Below the pieces are notes generated by a model that was not told where the DNA came from, did no database searches, and saw only the letters and a list, made by a program, of their open reading frames with translations. The position numbers and the translations under genes are program-made. Positions 16,036 to 25,729 of a DNA stretch of 64,000 nucleotides are shown piece by piece. Source of the stretch: Planktotalea arctica (GTDB lineage: Bacteria; Pseudomonadota; Alphaproteobacteria; Rhodobacterales; Rhodobacteraceae); NCBI RefSeq assembly GCF_002105285.1, contig NZ_MUHR01000012.1:113640-177639 (forward strand), in the 5' to 3' direction. Each line of letters starts with the position of its first letter. Within the stretch, counting starts at the first letter, position 1.

Positions 16036-18660
16036 CTAATCGGCATCTTTCTTCGCAGCAGCGGCCTTTTTAGGCGCAGCTTTCTTCGCAGCAGGCTTCT
16101 TGGCAGCCGGTTTTTTCGCCGCCGCCTTTTTTGCAGGTGCCTTTTTCTTGGCTGGCGCTTTCTTTTTGCCACTCTTTGAGGCGCGCTCTGTGATCAATTC
16201 AATGGCCATTTCCATGGTCACATCTGCAGGCTCTGTGCCCTTTGGGATAGTTGCGTTGATCTTGTCCCATTTCACGTAGGGACCATAACGCCCCTCCATG
16301 ACATTAACAGGCCCACCATCGCTTGGATGCTCGCCAAGCTCCTTGAGCGGTTTCGCCGCTGCGCCGCCGCCGCGACGACCGGGGTTCGCGCGCTTTTCAG
16401 CGAGCAATTCAACAGCGCGGTTCATACCGATCTCGAAAACATCATTGGGGTCTTTGACGTTCACATAGACCGGTTTCGCGTCCTCGGGTCCTTGGTGCAT
16501 GATGTAGGGACCAAAGCGGCCAAAGTTGGATTTGATCATCCCGCCTTCGGGGTGATCGCCAATCTCGCGCGGGAGACTTAGCAATGTCAGCGCCTTGGCG
16601 AGGTCCATGTCGTCCTTTTCCCAGCCGCGCGGCAGGGAAGCGCGCGGGGGTTTTTTGTTCTCTGGCGTAGGTTCGCCGCGCTGAACATAGGGGCCAAAGC
16701 GACCGGTTTTCAGCCAGATTTCATCGCCGCCGTCCTCGCCAAGCACCCGTTCGTCGCCATCAGCGCCCTCGCCCGCGATGGGGCGCGTGTAGGTGCATTC
16801 GGGATAGTTGCCACAGCCTACGAAACCGCCCGTGCGGGAGGTTTTCAGGTGCAAGGCACCCTTGCCGCATTTGGGGCAGACACGCGGATCAGATCCGTCA
16901 TCGCGCGGCGGATAAAGCTGCGGTGCAAGCGCAGCATCAAGTACATCCAGCACTTCGGATATGCGCAGCTCGGACGTCTCGGAAATCGCTGCGTGGAAAT
17001 CACGCCAGAACTTGGACAAAATATCCTTATAATTGGCCTCACCCGCAGAGACATCATCAAGCTGGCTTTCCAGATCAGCGGTGAAATCATAGCCGACATA
17101 CTGGCGGAAGAAATTCATCAGGAAGATCGTAACGATCCGGCCTTTGTCCTCCGGAAACAGGCGGTTCTTGTCCTTGCGCACATATTCGCGGTCCTGGATC
17201 GTGGTCACGATGGAGGCGTATGTGGAGGGGCGGCCAATGCCGAGCTCTTCCATGCGTTTGACCAAGGTCGCCTCTGTATAACGGGGGGGCGGCTGGGTGT
17301 GGTGCTGCTCTGGATTGATCGAACGTTTGTCCATCTTATCGCCCATGGCGACCTGTGGCAGGCGTTTGTCATCCTCGTCCACGACCGTGTCGTCGCGGCC
17401 TTCTTCGTAGACCTTCATGAAGCCGTCGAAAAGCACGACCTGACCCGTGGCGCGCATTTGCACCTGACCGTCGTCCGACCCAAGATCGACCGTCGTGCGC
17501 TCCATACGGGCGCTTTCCATCTGGCAGGCAATCGTGCGCTTCCAGATGAGATCGTAGAGTTTGCGTTGATCCGGCTCTGAAAGTTTCAGGCTGGCCGCGT
17601 CTTTTTCAAGCACTGTGGGGCGAATACACTCGTGCGCCTCTTGGGCATTCTTGGCCTTGTTTTTATAGATGCGCGGTTCTTTGGGCAGATAATCTGCACC
17701 ATAGCGAGCCTTGATCGCATCGCGGGTCTCGGTAATCGCCTCTGGCGCCATGTCGATGCCGTCGGTCCGCATGTAAGTAATGTGACCCGCCTCATAAAGA
17801 CGCTGTGCAACGTTCATGGTCTGGCGTGCGCCAAAGCCGAATTTGCGGCTGGCCTCTTGCTGCAAGGTCGATGTCATGAAGGGCGCAGAGGGGTTGCGCG
17901 CAGCGGGCTTGGCTTCAACCGACACGGCGGTAAGTGCGCGCGAGGTAACAGCCTGAACCGCAAGCTCCGCTGCGGTTTGATTGGCCAGATCGTATTTATC
18001 GAGCTTCTTAGCACCTAAAACCGTCAGGCGCGCTTCAAATTCCTGACCGCGCGGCGTGGCGAGCAAGGCTTTGACGGACCAATATTCGCGCGCGTTGAAC
18101 GCTTCGATTTCTTCTTCGCGCTCGACGATGATGCGGAGGCAAACAGATTGCACGCGTCCAGCGGATCGCGCGCCTGGCAATTTGCGCCACAACACCGGAG
18201 ATAGGTTAAAGCCCACCAGATAATCTAGCGCGCGGCGGGCAAGGTACGCCTCGACCAGCGGCTGATCCACTTGGCGCGGGTTTTTCATCGCCTCGGTGAC
18301 GGCGGCTTTGGTGATCGCGTTGAACACCACGCGGCTGACGGGCGTGTCCTTTTTGATCGATTTGCGCTTGGTCAGGGCCTCTTGAAGATGCCAGCTGATC
18401 GCTTCGCCCTCGCGGTCGGGGTCGGTCGCAAGAATAAGTTCATTGTCGTCTTTCAGCGCATCGGCGATGGCTTTGACGTGCTTGCGGCTGTCTGCGCCGA
18501 TCTCCCATTTCATCTCGAAATCATGTTCCGTGTCGACCGATCCGTCCTTGGGGGGAAGGTCGCGAACATGGCCGTAGGAGGCCAAAACAGTATAGTTCGG
18601 CCCCAAATACTTGTTGATCGTCTTGGCTTTGGCTGGGGATTCGACAACGACAACGGGCAT
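16036..18660 (-). CDS. topA: DNA topoisomerase I
   Basis: An 874-residue type IA topoisomerase that relaxes negative supercoils. In order: a Toprim domain starting MPVVVVESPAKAKTINKYLG, the ATDPDREGEAISWHL acidic site, the active-site Tyr in ITYMRTDG (about residue 296), a Cys4 zinc finger (CPKCGKGAL to CGNYPEC, near residue 600), repeats of the GRFGPYV type, and a long Lys/Ala/Pro-rich tail (AKKKAPAKKAAAKK). The repeats and basic tail are typical of alphaproteobacterial TopA. ATG at 18660 fits the conserved N-terminus. It is followed by a terminator; dprA lies further along the same strand, past an unknown secreted protein coded on the opposite strand. Confidence 0.97.
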   Translation of the reverse strand: MPVVVVESPAKAKTINKYLGPNYTVLASYGHVRDLPPKDGSVDTEHDFEMKWEIGADSRKHVKAIADALKDDNELILATDPDREGEAISWHLQEALTKRKSIKKDTPVSRVVFNAITKAAVTEAMKNPRQVDQPLVEAYLARRALDYLVGFNLSPVLWRKLPGARSAGRVQSVCLRIIVEREEEIEAFNAREYWSVKALLATPRGQEFEARLTVLGAKKLDKYDLANQTAAELAVQAVTSRALTAVSVEAKPAARNPSAPFMTSTLQQEASRKFGFGARQTMNVAQRLYEAGHITYMRTDGIDMAPEAITETRDAIKARYGADYLPKEPRIYKNKAKNAQEAHECIRPTVLEKDAASLKLSEPDQRKLYDLIWKRTIACQMESARMERTTVDLGSDDGQVQMRATGQVVLFDGFMKVYEEGRDDTVVDEDDKRLPQVAMGDKMDKRSINPEQHHTQPPPRYTEATLVKRMEELGIGRPSTYASIVTTIQDREYVRKDKNRLFPEDKGRIVTIFLMNFFRQYVGYDFTADLESQLDDVSAGEANYKDILSKFWRDFHAAISETSELRISEVLDVLDAALAPQLYPPRDDGSDPRVCPKCGKGALHLKTSRTGGFVGCGNYPECTYTRPIAGEGADGDERVLGEDGGDEIWLKTGRFGPYVQRGEPTPENKKPPRASLPRGWEKDDMDLAKALTLLSLPREIGDHPEGGMIKSNFGRFGPYIMHQGPEDAKPVYVNVKDPNDVFEIGMNRAVELLAEKRANPGRRGGGAAAKPLKELGEHPSDGGPVNVMEGRYGPYVKWDKINATIPKGTEPADVTMEMAIELITERASKSGKKKAPAKKKAPAKKAAAKKPAAKKPAAKKAAPKKAAAAKKDAD

Positions 18661-18844
18661 TTGATTTCCTTACGACTCGTCTCAAGAAGTTCTTTTCTTA
18701 TGGGCCTGTTACATGTGTGCGGAAAGCCCGCAATGTCAATCGGCCCATATGAGCGCAGGGGGTGTCGCTTTAAAATTGGCGCAAGACAAAGGCCGCAGGC
18801 CTCGTTTAGGATCGTTTCATATTAGGTTGAGCAAGGTGATTTTA

Positions 18845-19288
18845 ATGCGGATTTTGATGTCTTTTATGTTGGTGGCTGTTCTGTGCGGACCACTTATGGC
18901 GCAATACGTTGAACCTGAACGTGGCAGCGCGGTACGCGCGGCCATGCTTGATGCGCTGCGCGCGCATGCGGACGAGCAACTCGGTGCACCCGTCGAATTC
19001 ATCGTCCATGAACTGCGTGTTGATGGAATATTTGGATTTGCATCGGTCGTGGCGCAGCGCCCCGGCGGCGGCGCGATCGATCTCTACCAGACGCCGGGCT
19101 TTCGCGAGGGGCTGTTTGATCCCTCGTCTATGGACGGCACCTCGATGCAGGCACTGCTGCGCCGCTCGGGGGACACTTGGGTGGCGGTGCATTGGGCAAT
19201 CGGGGCGACGGATGTTTGGTTCGCCTATGGGCCTTTCTGCCGCCGCTATCGCGCGGTGATCGGTGATTATTGCGAAGGTGTGAATTAA
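18845..19288 (+). CDS. Secreted protein of unknown function
   Basis: A 147-residue protein, not recognised. It starts with a signal peptide (MRILMSFMLVAVLCGPLMA, cut near residue 19) and has no further membrane segment. The mature part contains the hydrophobic FGFASVVAQRPGG region, a WVAVHWAIGATDVWFAYGPF stretch near the end, and two Cys (FCRRYR, DYCEG) that could form a disulfide at the C-terminus. The frame is open upstream to 18713, but the ATG at 18845 has an AAGGTG ribosome site and starts the signal peptide. It is divergent from topA and converges on dprA. Nothing in the context points to a role. Confidence 0.75.
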   Translation: MRILMSFMLVAVLCGPLMAQYVEPERGSAVRAAMLDALRAHADEQLGAPVEFIVHELRVDGIFGFASVVAQRPGGGAIDLYQTPGFREGLFDPSSMDGTSMQALLRRSGDTWVAVHWAIGATDVWFAYGPFCRRYRAVIGDYCEGVN

Positions 19289-19313
19289 GCGCGAAATGCA
19301 CATCTGCGAGGCA

Positions 19314-20477
19314 TCATGTGCGTGAAATCAGCCCTCCCGGTGCGCGGCGAATTTGGCCGCTCAGTTCAAGATCCGTAAGCACGGGAATCATTGCGCTGGT
19401 TTGCGTGCCCATGTCGCGCAGCAATTGATCTTCGGCGATGGGGCTGGGGCCGAGGCGGTCCAGAATACGTTGATGCAGCGCGTTCATATCGCGCAGGCTC
19501 GGCTTTGGGTTCTGGGTCGTTGCGGGTTCAGGTTCGAGCGGAAGCGGCATTTGCCCAAGGCTAGGGGGCTGCCCAACGTGCGCGATGTCCGCAAGCACCG
19601 AGATGACATCCGCTGCGCCGCGCACAAGGCTCGCGCCGTCGCGGATCAGCATATTGCACCCAGAGGCACGTGCATCGAAGGGATGGCCTGGCACTGCGAG
19701 CACCTCGCGCCCTTGATCAAGTGCGCCGCGCGCAGTGATCAAACTGCCTGATTTGCCAGCGGCTTCCACGACGACGGTTGTGGCGCAAAGGCCTGAAATG
19801 ATGCGGTTGCGCATTGGAAAGTGCCGCGCGATGGGGGCCATTCTCATGGGCTGCTCGGAAATCAACGCGCCGTTTTCCAGAAGCGAGTCGGCCAGCGCGC
19901 CGTTCTCAACCGGGTAAATCACATCCACCCCGCCTGCGAGCACGGCGATGGAGCCTTGCTTGGCGGCAGCCAAATGCGCGCAGGTGTCGATACCGCGCGC
20001 AAGGCCTGAAACGATCACATAGCCTGCTTCGGCCAATTCCGATGAAAGCGCGCGCGCCATGCGCGTTCCCAGCGACGACGCGTTGCGCGCCCCGACAAGG
20101 GCAATCATTGGCCGCGTCAGCGCGCCCGCCGTGCCGCGCAGCCAAAGCATCGGCGGCGCATCGGGGATTTCTGCCAACAGATTTGGGTAGGCCGCCTCGC
20201 CGCGGCAGACCAGCTGTGCGCCCGCGCGCGCCGCCGCTGCCAATTCGCTCTGGACCTGTTGCTCTGAGCATATCTGGTATTTGGTTAGCCCCGCCTTGGC
20301 GGCGATATCGGGCAAGGCCTGCAAGGCCGCCGCCGCGCTGCCGTGCTCTGACAGCAGGCGGTAGAACGTCGAGATGCCGACGCGGCGGGAGCGCAATAGA
20401 CGGAGCCACGTTGCGCGTTCATCTTCCGTGGTGGGTGGGAGTAGGGGGTGAGTGGAAGAAGGGGTCTGCTCGCTCAT
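19314..20477 (-). CDS. dprA: DNA-processing protein DprA (Smf family)
   Basis: A 387-residue Rossmann-fold protein that loads RecA on incoming single-stranded DNA in natural transformation. Diagnostic segments are IALVGARNASSLGTRMARAL, VSGLARGIDTCAHLAAAKQG, LAGGVDVIYPVENG and SEQPMRMAPIARHFPMRNR. A C-terminal winged-helix domain (about residues 325-387, DRLGPSPIAEDQLLRDMG) is present. The ATG at 20475-20477 follows GGAG and is preferred over the open frame to 20657, which would run close to tldD. No other competence gene is in the window. Confidence 0.95.
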   Translation of the reverse strand: MSEQTPSSTHPLLPPTTEDERATWLRLLRSRRVGISTFYRLLSEHGSAAAALQALPDIAAKAGLTKYQICSEQQVQSELAAAARAGAQLVCRGEAAYPNLLAEIPDAPPMLWLRGTAGALTRPMIALVGARNASSLGTRMARALSSELAEAGYVIVSGLARGIDTCAHLAAAKQGSIAVLAGGVDVIYPVENGALADSLLENGALISEQPMRMAPIARHFPMRNRIISGLCATTVVVEAAGKSGSLITARGALDQGREVLAVPGHPFDARASGCNMLIRDGASLVRGAADVISVLADIAHVGQPPSLGQMPLPLEPEPATTQNPKPSLRDMNALHQRILDRLGPSPIAEDQLLRDMGTQTSAMIPVLTDLELSGQIRRAPGGLISRT

Positions 20478-20566
20478 TGTGGCTCCGTCTGCTTGCAGAA
20501 TCACATCTATCAGCAACGGGGTTAACAGCGCGTAAACCCCGTTGGAAATATCGCAGTGCGGTAGTT

Positions 20567-21988
20567 TTAGCTGCCCGCGCCGCCGACAGTCAGGCTGCCG
20601 ATCATCACTGTAGGCTGGCCCACGCCCACAGGCACCCATTGACCCGCCTTGCCGCAATTGCCCATTCCGGGATCAAGCGCCATGTCATTGCCGAGCGCGC
20701 GAATTTGCTGCATTGCTGTCGCGCCGTCGCCAATCAGGGTCGCGCCTTTTACAGGCGCACCGACTTTGCCGTTTTCAACGCGATAAGCCTCGGTGCAGGA
20801 GAACACGAACTTGCCGTTGGTGATATCCACCTGCCCGCCGCCGAAACCAACCGCATAAATCCCGTCCTTTAGATCGGCCAGAATATCCGCAGGATCAGAC
20901 TGCCCGCCCACCATATAGGTGTTGGTCATGCGCGGCATCGGGGGGTGGGCATAGCTCTCACGCCGCCCGTTGCCCGTGGGCGCAACGCCCATCAAGCGCG
21001 CATTTTGGCGATCTTGCATATAGCCTACCAGAATACCGTCCTCGATCAGCACGTTCTTGGCCGAGGGTGTGCCCTCATCGTCAATGCTGATCGACCCGCG
21101 ACGATCAGGAATCGTGCCGTCATCAAGCACCGTCACCCCTTTGGAGGCGACCCGTTCACCGACGCGCCCCGAGAACGCGCTGGAGCCTTTGCGGTTGAAA
21201 TCACCCTCGAGCCCGTGCCCCACGGCCTCGTGCAGCAAAATGCCGGGCCAGCCGGGGCCAAGGACCACGTCCATCATACCCGCTGGTGCAGGGACCGCTT
21301 CAAGGTTGACCAGCGCGATGCGCAGTGCTTCGCGGGCTTTGGGTTGCCAATCGCTTGCCTCGATCAGACCGCCAAGCGCAATACGCCCGCCGCCGCCCGC
21401 CGATCCGCTTTCGCGCCGGCCATTGTGCTCGACAATGACAGAAACGTTGACGCGGGTCATCGGTCGTATGTCACTGACCTCATATCCGTCGGGGCGCAAA
21501 ATTGTGACCTCTTGCAAGGAGGCCGCGATGGAAGCGCTGACCTGCACCACGCGCGGATCAAGATCGCGCAGGAAGGCGTCCATTTCGCGCAGGGTCTCTA
21601 TCTTGGCGGAGAATGCGACCTCTGAGATAGGATCGGTGTCGCGGTAAAGCCGCGTGTTCGTTGGGCTTGGCGCTGGGGCTAGCGTCCCGCCGCCTGCGCC
21701 CACCGCAAGTCGCGCAGTGGCGCAAGCGCGCTTTAGTGCGGATTCGCTGACCTGCGTCGAATGGGCATAACCTGCCACCTCGCCCAGAACTGCGCGCAAG
21801 CCAAAGCCCTCGGAGGCGTCATATGATGCGGTCTTGAGCTTGCCATCGTCAAACACCAAGGCTTCGGAGGTGCGCCGTTCAATAAAAAGTTCACCGTCAT
21901 CGGCGCCCCCGCAGGCGTGCTGCAGCAACCCGAGCGCGTCCTCGCGGGCAAAATGGCTTTGAAAGGGGCGGAAAGGGCTCTGGGTCAT
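20567..21988 (-). CDS. tldD: Metalloprotease TldD
   Basis: A 473-residue zinc protease of the TldD/PmbA family. The metal site HEAVGHGLEGDF (about residue 252) matches the HExxxH pattern of the family. RKGSSAFSGRVGERVASKGV and the C-terminal GNCGKAGQWVPVGVGQPTV are also characteristic. TldD with TldE/PmbA trims unfolded peptides such as microcins and CcdA. The partner gene is not in the window. The frame is open to 22042; the ATG at 21986-21988 (MTQSPFRPF) is chosen because the longer N-terminus is not family-like. It is divergent from the cytochrome oxidase genes. Confidence 0.94.
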   Translation of the reverse strand: MTQSPFRPFQSHFAREDALGLLQHACGGADDGELFIERRTSEALVFDDGKLKTASYDASEGFGLRAVLGEVAGYAHSTQVSESALKRACATARLAVGAGGGTLAPAPSPTNTRLYRDTDPISEVAFSAKIETLREMDAFLRDLDPRVVQVSASIAASLQEVTILRPDGYEVSDIRPMTRVNVSVIVEHNGRRESGSAGGGGRIALGGLIEASDWQPKAREALRIALVNLEAVPAPAGMMDVVLGPGWPGILLHEAVGHGLEGDFNRKGSSAFSGRVGERVASKGVTVLDDGTIPDRRGSISIDDEGTPSAKNVLIEDGILVGYMQDRQNARLMGVAPTGNGRRESYAHPPMPRMTNTYMVGGQSDPADILADLKDGIYAVGFGGGQVDITNGKFVFSCTEAYRVENGKVGAPVKGATLIGDGATAMQQIRALGNDMALDPGMGNCGKAGQWVPVGVGQPTVMIGSLTVGGAGS

Positions 21989-22197
21989 GCGGATTTTTCT
22001 TCCTAATTTGACATAAATCAAAAAAGCGTCCGTTTGCCGCAACGCTTAGTCTTTATCTACTAGTAAGAATATGGTTTTACACGACGCAATAACAACGGGG
22101 CAGGTGTGCCGTAACGCCATGCTGGTTTCGTTTGAGTTACAAAGACCGACCATAACCGAAAAGACTGGCGTATCGCCGCAATCGATCAGGGTGTAAT

Positions 22198-23040
22198 ATG
22201 CGACTGAAAACAACACTTTATGGCCTCTTGGCCACACTTTCCGCCGTGCCGGCAATGGCGCAAGAGGGTCTTGAAATCATCGGCCAGCCGCTTCCGCGTG
22301 GCATAGGCTTTCAGCCCGCAGCGACCGAGCTGGCGCGTGACTTGCAGTGGCTGGACTGGATGATTCTAGTAATCATTACCGCCGTAACGATTTTCGTAAC
22401 AGCGTTGATGTTTTACTGCATCGTGCGCTACAATCGCCGCGCCAACCCGACGCCCGGTACATTCACACACAATTCCCCTGTAGAGGTCGCCTGGACGGTT
22501 ATCCCGATCGTAATTCTTGTGTTCATCGGTGCGTTTTCGCTTCCTATTCTGTTCAAACAGCAGGAAATTCCACCGGCCGACATCACGATCAAAGTTACAG
22601 GGTACCAGTGGTACTGGGGCTATGAGTATGTGGATCATGAATTTGCCTTTGACAGCTTCATGCTGGCCAAGGACGAGCTGGAAGAAAATGGCTATGGTCC
22701 CGAGCAGTATTTGCTGGCGACAGACACGGCCGTCGTCGTGCCCGTTGGCAAGACTATCGTGATGAACGTTACTGGCGCAGACGTGATCCATTCCTGGACC
22801 ATCCCCGCCTTTGGCGTAAAGCAGGACGCTATCCCCGGCCGCCTTGCCCAGCTGTGGTTCGCGGCCGAAAAGGAAGGCATTTACTTCGGTCAGTGCTCTG
22901 AGCTTTGCGGTAAGGACCACGCCTACATGCCGATCACAGTCAAAGTGGTCAGCGAAGAGGCTTATGAAGAGTGGCTAAAAGGTGCGATCGAAGAATTCGC
23001 CGGCGTACCGCAGCCCTTTGCTGTGGCCGCTGCCGAATAA
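22198..23040 (+). CDS. ctaC: Cytochrome c oxidase subunit II (aa3 type)
   Basis: A 280-residue subunit II. It has a signal peptide (cut after MAQ near residue 22), two membrane helices (about residues 50-75 and 95-120) and a periplasmic cupredoxin domain. The CuA site is complete: [14 protein letters not shown] (about residues 232-245) with two Cys, His and Met, plus the upstream aromatic motif QWYWGYEY that takes electrons from cytochrome c. It is the first gene of an oxidase biogenesis cluster; subunit I is not here, as is common in this group, where ctaD lies elsewhere. A hairpin at 23055-23090 follows it. Confidence 0.96.
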   Translation: MRLKTTLYGLLATLSAVPAMAQEGLEIIGQPLPRGIGFQPAATELARDLQWLDWMILVIITAVTIFVTALMFYCIVRYNRRANPTPGTFTHNSPVEVAWTVIPIVILVFIGAFSLPILFKQQEIPPADITIKVTGYQWYWGYEYVDHEFAFDSFMLAKDELEENGYGPEQYLLATDTAVVVPVGKTIVMNVTGADVIHSWTIPAFGVKQDAIPGRLAQLWFAAEKEGIYFGQCSELCGKDHAYMPITVKVVSEEAYEEWLKGAIEEFAGVPQPFAVAAAE

Positions 23041-23054
23041 CGATCTAGTTCACT

Positions 23055-23094
23055 GGCTGTGCAGTCGGGGGAAATCCCCACTGCGCAGCCTTTC
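23055..23094 (+). terminator. Intergenic hairpin between ctaC and ctaB
   Basis: GGCTGTGCAGT (23055-23065) pairs with ACTGCGCAGCC (23080-23090), one G.U pair, and the inner GGGG/CCCC extends the stem; TTTC follows. It starts 14 bases after the ctaC stop. It may act as a partial terminator or 3' stabiliser, letting the structural subunit be made in excess of the assembly factors. Confidence 0.75.
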
Positions 23095-23115
23095 AAAGTT
23101 TTTGGGGAGAGCAAG

Positions 23116-24054
23116 ATGAGCGACGCAAGTCTGAACAGCGTCAGTGTCGAGAGAGAGGCCAGCTTCGGCGACTTCTTTGCGCTGTTGAAGCCGCGCGTAA
23201 TGACACTCGTAGTGTTCACTGCTCTTGTCGGCCTGCTGGCTGCGCCGACGCCCGTTCATCCAATGATCGCTTTCGCGTCGATTCTGTTCATTGCCATTGG
23301 CGGCGGCGCTTCCGGCGCGCTCAACATGTGGTGGGACGCGGATATCGACGCGGTCATGAAGCGCACGCAGAAACGTCCCATTCCTGCAGGTAAGATCACC
23401 GAGAGCGAGGCGCTCTCGTTCGGCGTCGCTTTGTCGGGGCTTTCCGTGATCATGCTGGGCCTTGCGGCCAATTGGGTTGCGGGTGCTCTACTTGGTTTTA
23501 CAATCTTCTTTTATGTTGTGATCTACACGATGTGGCTGAAGCGCTGGACGCCTCAGAATATCGTGATTGGCGGAGCAGCTGGTGCCTTTCCTCCGATGAT
23601 CGGCTGGGCTGTAGCGACGGGCGGAATTTCCATCGAATCGGTGCTGATGTTCTGTCTGACCTTCATGTGGACGCCGCCGCACTTCTGGGCGCTGGCGCTG
23701 TTCATGCGCAAGGATTATGACAATGCGGGTGTTCCGATGTTGACCGTGACACACGGGCGACGTACGACGCGCGTACACATTCTGGTCTACACTCTGCTGC
23801 TGGCCGCTCTGGCGATTGGCGCGGGCTTCACCTCTATTGGGGGACCAGTCTATCTGCTCACGGCAGTGGTGCTGAACGCACTGTTCATCAAAGGCGCATG
23901 GGACATTTTCCGCCGCGACGAAGTGATGAGCGAAGCGGATGACTTCAAAGCAGAGCGCGGGTTCTTCAAACTCTCGTTGCTCTATCTTTTCTTGCATTTC
24001 GGCGCGATCCTGATCGAAGCCGTTTTGCAGCGTTTCGGATTGGGTGGCTGGTAA
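23116..24054 (+). CDS. ctaB: Protoheme IX farnesyltransferase (heme O synthase)
   Basis: A 312-residue UbiA-family prenyltransferase with about nine membrane helices that converts heme B to heme O for the oxidase. Both Asp-rich motifs are present: NMWWDADIDAVMKRTQKRP (first) and the region around LFMRKDYDNAGVPMLTVTHG (second). The start at 23116 has a GGGGAGAG ribosome site. The stop overlaps the next start in a TAATG junction, so translation of the following small gene is coupled. Confidence 0.96.
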   Translation: MSDASLNSVSVEREASFGDFFALLKPRVMTLVVFTALVGLLAAPTPVHPMIAFASILFIAIGGGASGALNMWWDADIDAVMKRTQKRPIPAGKITESEALSFGVALSGLSVIMLGLAANWVAGALLGFTIFFYVVIYTMWLKRWTPQNIVIGGAAGAFPPMIGWAVATGGISIESVLMFCLTFMWTPPHFWALALFMRKDYDNAGVPMLTVTHGRRTTRVHILVYTLLLAALAIGAGFTSIGGPVYLLTAVVLNALFIKGAWDIFRRDEVMSEADDFKAERGFFKLSLLYLFLHFGAILIEAVLQRFGLGGW

Positions 24055-24215
24055 TGGCGATCAATAAACTTCACGAAATTCACACGCGCCGGTTTGGTCG
24101 CAATCTGGGCGTTGGCCTTCTATTAGCCGGGTTCATCGCGATCATTTTCGGCCTGACTGTAGTTAAGGTAACGCGCGGCGACTATGAGCCGCCACGAGGG
24201 GAGACCACATACTAA
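24054..24215 (+). CDS. Small single-pass membrane protein between ctaB and ctaG (CoxF-type)
   Basis: A 53-residue open frame that short-ORF filters would miss. It starts in a TAATG overlap with ctaB and ends in a TAATG overlap with ctaG, so all three are translated in series. The product has a basic N-terminus (HTRRFGRNLG), one strong membrane helix (about residues 18-38, LGVGLLLAGFIAIIFGLTVV) and a short polar tail ending GETTY. Small proteins at this place in alphaproteobacterial oxidase clusters have been called CoxF or left as hypothetical. The name is from memory and position, the coding nature from the two overlaps and the codon pattern. It probably helps oxidase assembly. Confidence 0.85.
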   Translation: MAINKLHEIHTRRFGRNLGVGLLLAGFIAIIFGLTVVKVTRGDYEPPRGETTY

Positions 24216-24796
24216 TGTCTATGGATCCGAAGAAAAAAACAGTTGTTCAGGCGGTTTCTTTGGTCGTCTTTATGGGGGCGCTGGCTTGGGCCTCTGTGCC
24301 CTTTTATGATTGGTTTTGCCGGGTGACTGGTTTTGGCGGCGTGACCAATGTGTCAGATGTCGCTAACGAAGAAATCCTGGACGAGACGATCATTGTACGC
24401 TTTGACGCGTCCAAAGATCACGAGATGCCATGGGAATTCAAACCTATGGTGCGTGAAATCGAAATGCGCATCGGTGAAACCGGATTGGTCTTTTATGAGG
24501 CCTATAACCCGACGGATCGTCCGATCGCAGGCTCTGCAAGCTATAATGTAGCGCCATATCAGGCTGGATTTTTCTTTAATAAAATTCAGTGTTTCTGCTT
24601 TGAAGAGCAGGTCTTGCAACCCGGTGAGCGCGTCGAAATGCCTGTGACATTTTACGTCGATCCCGAGATTGTCACAGACCGCGACGCGAAATATACCAGA
24701 GAGATCACGCTTTCGTATACATTCTACGAAATCGATTTGCCTGAGGAGGCCAGACAGGCCTCTCTTGTGCAGCCCGCTGAAACAAATAATAACTAA
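24215..24796 (+). CDS. ctaG: Cytochrome c oxidase assembly factor CtaG/Cox11
   Basis: A 193-residue copper chaperone that inserts CuB into subunit I. It has one N-terminal membrane helix (about residues 10-30), the [17 protein letters not shown] segment typical of Cox11, and the copper-binding motif [10 protein letters not shown] with the CFCF pair. An immunoglobulin-like periplasmic domain follows. The start overlaps the stop of the small gene before it. Confidence 0.96.
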   Translation: MSMDPKKKTVVQAVSLVVFMGALAWASVPFYDWFCRVTGFGGVTNVSDVANEEILDETIIVRFDASKDHEMPWEFKPMVREIEMRIGETGLVFYEAYNPTDRPIAGSASYNVAPYQAGFFFNKIQCFCFEEQVLQPGERVEMPVTFYVDPEIVTDRDAKYTREITLSYTFYEIDLPEEARQASLVQPAETNNN

Positions 24797-24816
24797 GCCT
24801 ATCCGACGAGGGACCC

Positions 24817-25617
24817 ATGGCAAACGCAAAAAATCACGATTATCACATTCTTAACCCCTCACTCTGGCCATTGCTTGCCTCTGTTGGCGCATTCGTCATG
24901 CTCTTTGGCGCTGTAGTCTGGATGCACGGCAATGGTCCGTGGATGTTCCTGATCGGCTTTGCGGCCGTTCTTTACGTCATGTACGGCTGGTGGGCCGAAG
25001 TGGTCGATGAAAGCCACGTTGGCGATCACACGCCTGTTGTGCGCATCGGTCTACGTTATGGTTTCATCATGTTCATTATGTCCGAAGTGATGTTCTTCGC
25101 GGCCTGGTTCTGGAGCTTTTTCAAGCACGCAATGTACCCTATGGGTCCACTCTCGCCAGCGGTTGATGGCGTCTGGCCCCCTGCGGGCATCGAGACATTT
25201 GATCCTTGGCATTTACCCCTGATCAACACGTTGATCCTTTTGTGCTCTGGTGCAGCGGCGACTTGGGCGCACCATGCACTTGTTCATGAAAACAACCGTC
25301 AAGATGTCAAATGGGGTCTTATCCTAGCGGTTGGACTTGGCGTTTTGTTCACAGGTTTCCAGGCCTATGAGTACACCCATGCGACCTTTGGTTTCTCGGG
25401 CAACATTTATGGTGCAAACTTCTTTATGGCGACGGGCTTTCACGGCCTTCACGTGATCATCGGTACGATCTTCTTGTTCGTCTGTTTGCTGCGTCTGAAC
25501 CGTGGGCATTTCACACAAGAAAAGCACATCGGTTTTGAAGCGGCAGCGTGGTACTGGCACTTCGTTGATGTGGTCTGGCTGTTTCTTTTCGCAGCGATCT
25601 ACGTCTGGGGTGCCTAA
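24817..25617 (+). CDS. ctaE: Cytochrome c oxidase subunit III
   Basis: A 266-residue subunit III with seven membrane helices. Conserved parts include [38 protein letters not shown] (the Glu that binds lipid and protects the proton path) and [16 protein letters not shown]. It follows ctaG after 20 bases. A rho-independent terminator lies at 25675-25706, so the ctaC-ctaE unit probably ends here. Confidence 0.96.
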   Translation: MANAKNHDYHILNPSLWPLLASVGAFVMLFGAVVWMHGNGPWMFLIGFAAVLYVMYGWWAEVVDESHVGDHTPVVRIGLRYGFIMFIMSEVMFFAAWFWSFFKHAMYPMGPLSPAVDGVWPPAGIETFDPWHLPLINTLILLCSGAAATWAHHALVHENNRQDVKWGLILAVGLGVLFTGFQAYEYTHATFGFSGNIYGANFFMATGFHGLHVIIGTIFLFVCLLRLNRGHFTQEKHIGFEAAAWYWHFVDVVWLFLFAAIYVWGA

Positions 25618-25674
25618 ACCGCCAAAGTGATGCAGTTGCGGCTTGAAACCCGCGCTGCAACACGACAAAAGCCA

Positions 25675-25706
25675 AGGCGCGCAAGGTGAATGCCTGCGCG
25701 CCTTTT
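25675..25706 (+). terminator. Rho-independent terminator after ctaE
   Basis: AGGCGCGC (25675-25682) pairs with GCGCGCCT (25696-25703), and TTTTC follows. It ends the oxidase unit 58 bases after the ctaE stop and 24 bases before surf1. Confidence 0.82.
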
Positions 25707-25729
25707 CATTTGATGGGTGTTAAATACGC

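Noticed and set aside
19814..20872. A 352-codon open frame on the plus strand opposite dprA and tldD
   Set aside because: The product is Arg/Pro/Ala-rich with no motif, and lies fully over two well-supported genes; it comes from high GC.
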